A stretch of 64,000 nt of DNA, from contig JANJXV010000024.1 in the NCBI GenBank assembly GCA_024803745.1, positions 20,717,927-20,781,926 of the forward strand, in the 5' to 3' direction. This DNA comes from Megascapheus bottae (Eukaryota; Chordata; Mammalia; Rodentia; Geomyidae). The translations under genes were made by a program, and so were the position numbers. Below, one piece after another: positions 11,901 through 64,000 of the stretch. Under the pieces are notes generated by a model that saw only the letters and a list, made by a program, of their open reading frames with translations, made no database searches and was not told where the DNA came from. Numbering within the stretch: position 1 is the first letter of the stretch; each line of letters starts with the position of its first letter.

Positions 11901-12732
11901 CTTTTTTTTTTGGTGGGTCATGGGCTTGAACTCTGAGACTGGGCATTGTCCCTGAGCTCTTCAGCTCAAGGCTACCACCCTACCCTTAAGCCAAGCCCCA
12001 CCCTCCGTTTTCTAGAGGTTAATTGGAGATAAGAGTCTCAGGTTCTTTTCTGCCTGGGCTGGCTTTGAACCTTGATCCTGAGAACTCAGCCTCCTGAGTA
12101 GCTAGGATTACAAACATGAGCCACTGTGAGCCGAGTGCCCGCCGGCTATTTCCTGATATTTTGTGATTCATTGGAGATAAAAAGAGTCTCATGAAATTTT
12201 CTGCCCAAGTGGTTTCAAACTGCAATCCTCAGATCCCAGCCTCCTGAGTAGCTAGAGGTGTGAGCCACTGGTATCTGGCTGGGCTCTATCATTTTGCTCA
12301 CATCATCTACTTACATATGCCATTTCCTGTTATTATATACAGCATAGTTTATTTATGTGGGTTAATAACTGACAAGTACTTAACAGGAGTTTCTGATGAG
12401 GATGTAAGCAAACACACGCACGCACACACACACACACACACACACACCAATACATTATTTAATCTAGAATAATAAGCATATATTTACTGAGCGTCTTAAA
12501 ATTTTTTTTTGGAGGGTCATGTGGCTTGAACTTGGCCTGGGCGCTGTTCCTGAGCTCTTCAGCTCAAGGCTACCACTCTACCCTTGAGCCAAGCCCCACT
12601 TTCTGTTTTCTAGAGGTTAACTGGAGATAAGACTCAGGTCCTTTTGGGCTGGAGCTGACTCTGAACCTTGATTCTCAGATCTCAGCCTCCCTAGTAGCTA
12701 AGGATTACATGCGTGAGCCACCATGCCTGGAT
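11901..12732 (-). mobile_element. Three antisense 7SL-Geo SINEs
   Basis: Copies at about 11901-12146 (full), 12147-12280 (7SL half and linker only) and 12500-12732 (full). A (CA)n tract lies between the second and third. Confidence 0.82.
12411..12448. repeat. (CA)n microsatellite
   Basis: Imperfect at the left (acgcacgcac), then pure CA repeats; between SINEs in BRAF intron 18. Confidence 0.95.
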
Positions 12733-13189
12733 TTTACTGAGGTTTTTTTTTAAATTGCTTTTAGATTCCAAGTGGTTGCTAGAGAATATTGGCATGTCTC
12801 AGTACATTACAGACTGCTAATGACCGGTTGACCGAATCCCAAGATGTGCATGGTGATAATATTAGCAACTGCCTGAGTGCCTGATGCCTCACTGCGCACC
12901 TTGCACACACCTACCTCTGATCCTCATAGCAATCTAATGAGACAGATGTTTATCTTCATTTTCTAGATGAGCAAGTTGTGGCTTTAAGTGCTCAAGATGG
13001 CATGACTAGAAAAATGTGGAACCTAAATGTTAACCCAAGTGCTGATACCAAAACATAGATTGTTCTTTTCTTTTTGGGGGAGGGGTACGGGGTCTCAAAC
13101 CCTAGAAACTGGGGCTTCAACTCAAAAGATTGAGTTCTCCCTTTTTTTTCACTTGAGGTCAATATTATCACTTAGGATGCACCTCCAGT

Positions 13190-13398
13190 TCTTTTTTTTT
13201 TTTTTTTTTTTTGCCAGTCCTGGGCTTGAGCTCAAGGCCTGAGCACTGTCCTTGGACTTTCTCAAGGCTAGAGCTCTACCACTTGAGCCTCAGCACCACT
13301 TCCAGCTTTTTTCTATGTATGTGGTACCAAGGAATCGAACCTGGGTATTCATACTTGCTAGGCAAGCACTTTAACCACTAGGCCAAACTCCCGGCCCC
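13190..13398 (-). mobile_element. IDL-Geo SINE, young subfamily
   Basis: Long T-run at the left, diagnostic 'actttaaccactaggcc' at the right. Flanking direct repeat 'cacctccagttct' at about 13180 and 13399 marks a recent insertion. Confidence 0.9.
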
Positions 13399-13490
13399 CA
13401 CCTCCAGTTCTAAAAGCACAGATTCTTAACTATTATCAAGCCTTTATTTGCTTCTTGTTGTTGAGACAAGGTGATGGTAAGTAGTACAAG

Positions 13491-13696
13491 CTTTTTTTTT
13501 TTTTTTTTTTTTGCCAGTCCTGGGCTTGAGCTCAGGGCCTGAGCACTGTCCTTGGACTTTCTCAAGGTTAGAACTCTACCACTTGAGCCTCAGCACCACT
13601 TCCAGCATTTTTCTATGTATGTGGTACTGAGGAATTGACCCCGGATTTTCGTGCATGCTAGGCAAGCACTCTACCACTAGGCCAAACTCCCGGCCC
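13491..13696 (-). mobile_element. IDL-Geo SINE
   Basis: Nearly identical over most of its length to the copy 90 bp to the left, but ends 'ctctaccactaggcc' (no extra T), so it is a separate insertion, not a duplication. Confidence 0.9.
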
Positions 13697-13699
13697 ACT

Positions 13700-13915
13700 G
13701 CTTCTTATTTTAAGATGGTCTTTTGGGCTTTCCTGCCTGGGGTGGCTTGTAACATCAATCTTCTTTATCTCAGTTTCTCACATAGCTGTGATACAGACAG
13801 AGGCCACTATGCCTAGCTATGGTTGTGTGGGTATCTCTAGGCTGACTTTATGCTACAGTCCTCCCAGACTCAGCTTCCCTGAGTAGCTAGAATTATAGGC
13901 ATGAGTTACTGGTTC
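13700..13915 (-). mobile_element. Two old B1-like monomers
   Basis: Two degraded antisense 7SL ends ('catagctgtgatacagacag' near 13780 and 'gagtagctagaattatagg' near 13880). Confidence 0.55.
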
Positions 13916-14197
13916 CTACTTGTTTATTATTTTTACTTTTTAGATAGGAAAGGTTTTCTCTATCTTTAAAGTCATAAATCAATATATAAAGTCATGATAG
14001 CAATGTTTATCTTAACCTGTCCAAAGGAACAAAGGATCTGCTATATCTGTTGTACTTAAAAAGTAATTTATCATTAATTTAAAACTGTCCCAATTTTTTT
14101 GCTTTACTTACTTCAAGGAAAGATGACACATATTCACATGTGGTCTGTCTGCTGAAACCTTTGTTGACTATACTTAATAAAGACTCTAAATCTAAAC

Positions 14198-14395
14198 AGG
14201 AGGCTAAGATCTGATGATCTCAGTTCAAAGCCAGCCTAGGCACTAAAGTCCATGAAATTCATCTCCAATTAACCACCAGAAAACTGGAAGTGGCGCTGTG
14301 ACTCAAGGGGCAGAGTAGAAGCCTTGAGCTGAAGAGCTCAGGAACAATGCCCAGGCCCAGAGTTCAAGTCCCACAACCAACCAAAAAAAAAAAAA
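14198..14395 (+). mobile_element. 7SL-Geo SINE, 5' truncated
   Basis: Starts inside the 7SL half ('aggaggctaagatctgatga') and runs through linker, Geo and A-tail. Confidence 0.85.
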
Positions 14396-14521
14396 TTATA
14401 AAAAAGAGGCTATGAAGTAGGGCTAGTAATGTCTTCGGTAAGACATTCACTGCACTCCTTTCTGTTGGGCGCCTTCTGAATCACAGAAGATTATATATTG
14501 TACAACTGCCTTACTGTACTC

Positions 14522-14532
14522 ATCACACACAC

Positions 14533-14566
<34 letters not shown>
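14522..14566. repeat. (CA)n microsatellite
   Basis: CA repeats with one interruption (acagcac) in BRAF intron 18. Confidence 0.95.
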
Positions 14567-14567
<1 letters not shown>

Positions 14568-14956
14568 CACGCACAAATGCAAGCACTACATGTACTTCAT
14601 ACTGAGGGATTCAAAGAGCAAAGAGAAATACAGGCATTTATCTTCAGTAGAACCTTGTTAGGTAAATGATATAGCAAGACAAAAATTTTAGGAGACACAT
14701 GATAAGGTAATTGCTCTACTATGTACCACAAAATCTAAGTACAACCTAAAGCAATAACTTGAAAAATATCCACTAACTAGTTGCTTGGCAACCAGTTGTC
14801 TAAAAGAAAAACAAACTAAAATTCTCACAGAACTCTGTGATTTTTTTTTTCTTTACTTTTTAGTGGAAGGGAAAAAGAATGGATAGGACAATGCACCTGC
14901 AAGGAAATTTAACTTTTTACCAATGCAGACATCCTTAGTATATAAAGAAACTTTAA

Positions 14957-15131
14957 ATTGGGTGCCCATGGCTTACACCTGTAATCCTAATACTCAGGAG
15001 GTTGAGGACTGAGGATTGTGGTTCAAAGCCAGTCAAGGCAGGAAAGTTCATGAGATTCTAATGACCAAAGAGCAGAAGTAGAGCTGTGGCTCAAGTGGTA
15101 GAGGGCTAGCCTTGAGGAAAAAAAAAAAATC
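14957..15131 (+). mobile_element. 7SL-Geo SINE, short form
   Basis: The 7SL half is complete, but the Geo half stops at 'ctagccttgaggaaaa', followed by the A-tail. Confidence 0.8.
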
Positions 15132-15272
15132 CAATGAACATTTCTCCACTAAAAGCCCAATGGTAAGCCATTTTATTCATGTCAAATGTGCTACTTCTCA
15201 GTAGTATCTTTGGTCACTTGTGTCATGCTCTGTTAAAAGATATTCATCCTATTGCTTCAAGGAAAGAAAAGG

Positions 15273-15346
15273 ACTGTGGTACTGAGGAATCGAACCAGGT
15301 CTTCATGCATGCTAGGTAAGCACTCTACCACTAGGCCAAACTGGCC
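15273..15346 (-). mobile_element. IDL half of an IDL-Geo SINE
   Basis: Only the tRNA-like half remains ('gaatcgaaccaggtcttcat' to 'ccactaggccaaact'). Confidence 0.8.
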
Positions 15347-15589
15347 CAGACTTCTACATTTCTGTAGAGGGGGACAGAGAATTGGGATTGGAACCCAGGA
15401 TTCAATGTTCTCTGAGCAGATGCCCTGCTACTTAAACCAGGCTTCCAGCTCTTTTAGCTTCCACTGTTTTTTCTTTCTTGGCTAGGGTCTCACATTTTGC
15501 CTTGTGGTAGCCTATATCTTCATTCTTCTTTTTATGGCTGTCCACATGCTATCATACTCAGAAGGAATGAGCTAGGCTCTTGCTAATTT

Positions 15590-16034
15590 GAGCCACTTCT
15601 GGTTTTCTGGTGATTCATTAGAAATAAGAGTTGCATGGAGTTTTTAGTGCCCAGGCTGGCTTTGAACCAAGATCCTCAGATCTCAGCTTCCTGAGTAGCT
15701 AGATTACAGGCGTGAGCCACCATAACCAGCTTCTTGCTAACTTTTTGCCTAGGCTGGCCTGGAACCTAAATCCTCCCAGTCTTAGCTTTACCTCCTGAGT
15801 AGTTAAGATTATAGGCATGAGTCATTGCACTCAACCCCATTTTTTTTTTTTTTTTTTTTTTTTTTTGCGCCAGTCCTGGACTTGAGCTCAGAGCCTGAGC
15901 ACTGTCCTTGGGTTTTCTAAAGGCTAGAACCACAGTACCACTTCTGGCTTCTATGTATGTGGTATGGAGGAACCAAACCCAGGTCTTTGCACATGCTAGG
16001 CAAGCACTCTACCTCTAGGCCAAATTCCCGGCTT
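15590..16034 (-). mobile_element. 7SL-Geo fragment, old B1, then IDL-Geo SINE
   Basis: 15590-15733 is a 7SL half plus linker; 15735-15836 an older B1-like monomer; 15841-16034 an IDL-Geo with a 26 nt T-run and a shortened middle. The last lies about 490 nt beyond the BRAF reference stop. Confidence 0.8.
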
Positions 16035-16039
16035 CCACA

Positions 16040-16523
16040 TTTCCTTAATAGTAAAAGGAAATAGTTGTAGAAAAATTGTTAACAATGAAAATCATGACTT
16101 CCCAAATTAGAGCTGCTCAGTTGCCTTATTTGAAGCCAGCTTCCCACCTATGAACATTGAGGAATGGTCCTCCTCTAGAGTCCTCCTCCTAAGCGACAGC
16201 TAATGCCAAAAGCTGTCTCAGAAAACCAAGAGAGCGGCAGTTTAATAAGTAGAATAACCAAGTGAATGAAACAAACGCAGAACAGAAATCTCTGGAAAAA
16301 GACACTGCAAATATTTGCAACATTTTTGTGTTTTTAACCTATGGACATTAAAAACCCATTGTTAGGTATGAACTCAGAAGAAATTTTAATCTATTCGTTA
16401 AACACAGAAGTGTTCTTTGCTTTTATAAAGAAGAGTTGCCTATTCAATTTAACATTTAAACAAATTTATGTAATCTTTCTTTTTGTGCTACCTTATTTTA
16501 ATTTCTCACTCATTTAGTTTGTC
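16040..16523 (-). other. BRAF: BRAF exon 18 proximal 3' UTR
   Basis: Non-repetitive sequence directly after the stop. Several stretches match human BRAF reference 3' UTR as I remember it, for instance the complement of 'aataaccaagtgaatga' near 16255. No aataaa is visible on - close to the stop; only weaker forms are, such as attaaa at 16241-16246. An IDL-Geo copy begins at 16034, so a longer exon 18 UTR would include SINEs. The 3' end cannot be placed. Confidence 0.7.
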
Positions 16524-59948
<43,425 letters not shown>

Positions 59949-60064
59949 TCAATGGAAGGTAAGATTCAGAGCAATTATGTAGATAATTTCAAAATGGGAG
60001 ATATCAAGATTTTTAATAGGAAAATCTTTCAAATAAAGCACGAAAATTCCAACAGCAATGACTT

Positions 60065-60262
60065 CTTTTTTTTTTTTTTTTTTGGCCAGTCTGGTCTGTT
60101 GATCTTAGGGCCTGGGCACTGTTTCTGAGCTTCTTTTTTGCTCAAGGCTAGCAATTTACCACCTGAGCCACAGCACCACTTCTGGTTTTTCCTGTTGAGG
60201 AATGGAATCCAGGGCTTCATGCATGCTGGGCAATTACTCTACCACTGCCATATTTCCAGGCT
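60065..60262 (-). mobile_element. IDL-Geo SINE
   Basis: Older antisense copy with T20 at the left; 131 nt upstream of exon 8 in the BRAF sense. Confidence 0.83.
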
Positions 60263-60735
60263 GAGCAATGACTTTTAAGTTCAAAAATTAACATACCAAA
60301 ATGGAGTAGAGTGGCTTAAATGGTAGAGAGCCTGATTAGCAAATTTAAGGCCCTGATTTCAAATCCTAGCACTACTTCCATTTCCCCAAAACACTACATA
60401 TAAATTGAATAAAATCTATTACTTGAACTCATTAATTTTTCTAACTTTGTCATTGCTTGATGATATCCATAGGTACTACAGTGGAAATTTTATGGAAAAG
60501 TACTAGTAAATATTTTTGAGATACATCTGTATATTTTAGGGCCAAAAAGATGTATCTATTGCTTTATTGTACAGTTGATTGAGGCAATACAGAAGCATCT
60601 TTTCCAAATTCAGAAAATAATCTTCATAGTGTCAATCATCTATTGTATTTTAAAACTTTCATCATGCTCAGTTATTGATGTCAATAACACAAGAGAATCA
60701 TACAGCAAAGCATTAGGCCAGGTTCTGTTTTAGGG

Positions 60736-60985
60736 GTGTGTGTGTGTGTGTGTGTCCATATTGGGGCTTGAACTCAGGTCTTGGACACTGTCCCTGAGCT
60801 TTTTTGCTCAAGGGTAGTGCTCTACCACTTAAGCCACAGTTCTGCTGGCTCTGCTTTGGTGGTTAATTGGAAAGAAGAGTAATACTGACTTTCCTGCACA
60901 GAATGGCTTTGAATTACAATCATCTGTAGGATTGTACATCTTAGCCTATCAGTAGCTATGATTTGAAGCACTGGACATTAGTGCA
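60736..60985 (-). mobile_element. (GT)n and a diverged 7SL-Geo SINE
   Basis: (GT)n at 60736-60754 leads into the Geo half; the 7SL half is poorly conserved ('atcagtagctatgatttgaa'). Confidence 0.72.
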
Positions 60986-61543
60986 CAGATAAACCAGCTG
61001 TTTTTTAAAACTTGTTTTTTAAATTAGGTCATATGAGGTTACATATTTTGGTGCCAGGGTAACTACCAGTTTACAATCACTGTACCTGAAAGAAACTTGA
61101 CATAGTGTACCTTAAGTTTTAAAAACAGTTGTAAACACTAAGTGTGACTCTGTGCACCTAAGAAAAACCCTTCAAGAAAAGAGAGTGAGTACCACTTGCT
61201 AAAGACACATATAGGACTTAGCATTAACAAGCTTTTTTCACATACTGGTCATCATTCTACCAACATTTTATGCAAACCAACTAATCAGTATTATCCAGTC
61301 TATTAGAGCAGAAAGACAATGATGAGGGGGCAGGACTTGGAGAATATGAAGATGTAACAGGAAACCAAATGCATAAATGTTTGAAGAACAAAGGAAGTTA
61401 ACAGTAACAAGAAGCCTATATATAAAGGATATCAACAAAATATGAAACGCATTATTTATGATAAGAAAAGAGATTTTTGACTTATGTGTTCATATTAAAT
61501 ATATGAATTCATTTAGAAGTGACATGCAAATAATATGTTCTGT

Positions 61544-61985
61544 GGCTAGAAGTGTGGCTCAAATGGTAAAGTACCAGTCAAGAGAAAGTAAACCCTGAGT
61601 TCAAGCCCCAATACTGGCACAAACAAAGAAGGAAAAGAAATAGCTCCTTAAAATATGACATTATAAAAAACAAAACAAAACCTGGTACCAGTCCAATTAA
61701 AATTGTAAGTTAGATTGAACTAGATACTAGAAAAATTACTATTTCTACTTGTGACTTTTTTATATTGTCTGGTTACTGACAAATTTTTAGATTTTGACAG
61801 AGCTGTCCTTATACAACCAACTATACATCCATATTGCTGGAGAATTTGGGGAGAGATTTAAAAAACGTAAAAATGAAGTGGCACTTTGGTTCAAGGGGTA
61901 GGACGTAGACTTGAGCTGAAGAGCTTAGGGACAGTACCCAGGCACAGAGTTCAAGCCCCATGACCGGAGATGGGGCAGAGGGGGA
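61544..61985 (+). mobile_element. Two Geo halves
   Basis: 61544-61625 and 61868-61985, each a right monomer only, with unique sequence between. Confidence 0.7.
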
Positions 61986-62009
61986 GTAAAAATGACATTA
62001 AGGAAAAAA

Positions 62010-62385
62010 AAAAGTTTTAGGAAACAGAGAGGGAAGGGGTGACATTGTCCAAAAAATTTTTTTTAAAAAATGTACTCATACCCGGGCGCAGTAGCTCATG
62101 CCTGTAATCCTAGCTACTCAGGAGGTTAAGATCTGCAGATTGTGGTTCAAAGTCAGCTGAGGCACTAAAGTCCATCTCCAATTAACCACTAGAAAACTGG
62201 AAGTTGCGCTGTGGCTCAAGGAGTAGGGCTGTGGCCTTAAGCCGAAGAGCTCAGGGACAGTGCCCAGGCCCAGAATTCAAGCCCCATGACCAACAACAAA
62301 AGAAATGTAGTTATTACCTGACATATAACTGTAACCACCGTGTACATCACATTTATAATACCAATAAAATTTTTTTAAAAAAGGG
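62010..62385 (+). mobile_element. L1 3' UTR tail split by a 7SL-Geo SINE
   Basis: L1 words 'ggaaggggtgacattgtcca' before and 'ataactgtaaccaccgtgta' after a full 7SL-Geo at about 62083-62300. Confidence 0.7.
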
Positions 62386-62399
62386 CTTGGGAAAGTACA

Positions 62400-63010
62400 C
62401 TATTATACCAGTTTCAGACTAATCTAAATTCTCAGTACAATAACATTAAAATCTGAATGTCTGAATTAACTAAGATTATTAAAGTCTAGTATAATTAATT
62501 GTCCTGTATATACAGAGGTGGCAGTCATTCTTAAAATTTACTGAGTAATGGAACTCTAACAAATCTGAACTGTGAATGCAAAAACAATACTGGCCTAAAA
62601 GCAAAACAGAACAAAAAAAAACAAAAACTTGCATCTAATCTGGTAAGTTTCAGGATCATATCCTCAGAATGAACTGAAGTATCTTCCTATTATACAAAAT
62701 CAAATCAATACTATCTGAAAGGGAAAACATACTCTGATGTATTGAATACCTGAACCATGTCTGAATCTCATGTTCAACAAATACAATTTTGTGATAATTC
62801 AATTCCCACAAACATCTAAAAGAAGAGTAAGTGCTGGCCTATCCACTAAAGGAGGTCTGTTTTTATATAGCCAGTATATTTCCCACTAAAATGAGTTATT
62901 TGGTATTCTCATTTAGGCTGTTGTGCTTTTGTTTAGGCCATTGTATTCCTAACATTCATAATCTCTGGTTATTGATAAAACTGACTTTCTGTACTATAAG
63001 AAATGAATTT
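62400..63010 (-). other. BRAF: Unique part of BRAF intron 7
   Basis: No repeat or exon recognised. I looked for exon 7 sequence here and did not find it. Confidence 0.6.
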
Positions 63011-63014
63011 TGGG

Positions 63015-63255
63015 GGGGAGGCAGGGGACAATCTCGGGGCTCTACCTTAAGGCCTGGGCAACGTCCCTCAGCTTCTTTTCACTCAAGGATAATACTCTAC
63101 CACTTGAGCCACAGCACCTCTTCCCAATTTTTCTTAGTTTATGGAGATAAGATTCTCATAGACTTTCCTGCCCAGGCTGGCTTTGAACCTTGCACCTTAG
63201 ATCTCAGCCTCCTGAGTACCTAGGATTACAAGAATAAGCCAATGGTGCCCAGCTT
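63015..63255 (-). mobile_element. 7SL-Geo SINE
   Basis: Antisense; linker shortened ('tttttcttagtttatggaga'), 7SL half complete. Confidence 0.82.
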
Positions 63256-63389
63256 GTATTGGGAAATGTTTACTGGACCAACATAATTTATATCCTATGA
63301 AGTATCTTAGCAGCTAGTTAACTGGCTTTCTCTCAATGGTATATTTTTATTTGAGTTTTCAGCAAAACTTCTTAAAGCAGTATCACATT

Positions 63390-63815
63390 AAAAATAAGAA
63401 TTTTGGGGCTGGGGGCCGGGAGTTTGGCCTAGTGGTTAAAGTGCTTGCCTAGCATGCATGAAGACCCGGGTTCGATTCCTCGGTACCACATACATAGAAA
63501 AAAGCCAGAAGTGGTGCTGAGGCTCAAGTGGTAGAGCTCTAGCCTTGAGAAAGTCCAAGGACACTGCTCAGGCCCTGAGCTCAAGCCCAGGACTGGCAAA
63601 AAAAAAAAAAAAAAAAGAATTTTGGGGCTGGGAGTTTGGTCTAGTGGTAGAGTGCATGCCTAACATGAAGACCTGGGGTTCAATTCCTTGATACCACATA
63701 CACAGAAAAAAGCCAGAAGTAGTACTGTGGCTCAAGTGGTAGAGCTCTAGCCTTGAGAAAACCCAAGGACAGTGCTCAGGCCCTGAATTCAAGCCCCAAG
63801 ACTGCCCTCCCCCAA
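63390..63815 (+). mobile_element. Young IDL-Geo SINE inserted at the start of an older IDL-Geo
   Basis: Young copy 63411-63616 (with 'gtggttaaagtgcttgcc'), older copy 63626-63815. The 18-bp word 'aagaattttggggctggg' lies on both sides of the young copy. The older copy has its own duplication 'agaatttt', seen again at about 63819. Confidence 0.92.
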
Positions 63816-63821
63816 AAAGAA

Positions 63822-64000
63822 TTTTAAGCCAGGTGTAAGTGGTTCATGCTAGTAATCCTACTTAGGAGGTTGAGATTTGAGGGAGGCAAGAAAGTTCGAG
63901 ACCCTTATCTCCCAATTAATCACAAACAACAGCAAGTGGAGAGGGATGATTAGCGCTGAGTGAAAAAATTTTGGTCAGGGACAGTGGCCAGGTCCTAAGT
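63822..64000 (+). mobile_element. 7SL-Geo SINE, cut by window end
   Basis: 'agccaggtgtaagtggttca' onward; the Geo half runs off at 64000. Confidence 0.8.

Overview
The window is mammalian nuclear DNA: a tail-to-tail pair of genes with interspersed repeats between and inside them. On the + strand, the left edge holds the last exons of NDUFB2 (mitochondrial complex I subunit). From about 4.26 kb to the right edge, the - strand holds the 3' two thirds of the BRAF proto-oncogene. Thirteen BRAF exons are placed to the base with consensus splice sites and, from memory, the human exon lengths (160, 37, 120, 137, 118, 85, 177, 47, 119, 132, 135 and the terminal exons). Together they encode residues 328-766 in human numbering, i.e. 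the end of the CR2/linker region and the whole kinase domain. Exons 1-7 lie beyond the right edge. This order (NDUFB2 facing the 3' end of BRAF) is the one found in human.

Organism: a rodent of the superfamily Geomyoidea (kangaroo rats, pocket mice, pocket gophers) is the best reading. The commonest repeat is a SINE of about 190 bp. Its left half is a tRNA-Ala/ID-like monomer (core 'ggcctagtggtagagtgc', B box 'ggttcgattcc'). Its right half has the core 'gtggctcaagtggtagagc' and ends 'gagttcaagccccaggac' plus an A tail. This matches the published IDL-Geo dimer, described as restricted to Geomyoidea. A second abundant SINE joins a 7SL/B1-like left half ('cctgtaatcctagctactca') through a linker ('ctccaattaaccaccagaaa') to the same Geo right half. 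I call it 7SL-Geo here, a working name. Canonical B1, B1-ID dimers, L1 3' ends and one solo LTR are also present. I cannot tell which geomyoid genus this is.

Layout: 99-243, 1435-1525 and 3298-~3380, NDUFB2 exons 2-4; ~4.25-11.06 kb, BRAF alternative last exon (X1 isoform) with a 6.8 kb, almost SINE-free 3' UTR; 16.52-16.70 kb, BRAF exon 18 (reference C terminus); then exons 17 (23.2 kb), 16 (29.5), 15 (33.4), 14 (34.8), 13 (44.4), 12 (46.7), 11 (49.3), 10 (51.0), the neural cassette exon 9b (53.2), 9 (54.8) and 8 (59.8). The introns are packed with SINEs, except around the cassette exon, exon 13/12, exon 14 and exon 16.

The coding sequence is intact: open frame, all splice sites present, catalytic Lys483, HRD Asp576 and DFG Asp594 present, and Val600 wild type. 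No undescribed multi-gene system is visible. The points most worth checking are a Tyr-to-Phe change in the glycine-rich loop, the conserved X1 alternative end with a splice donor inside coding sequence, the pyrimidine-flanked cassette exon, a TG repeat abutting the exon 11 donor, and the SINE and LTR structures.
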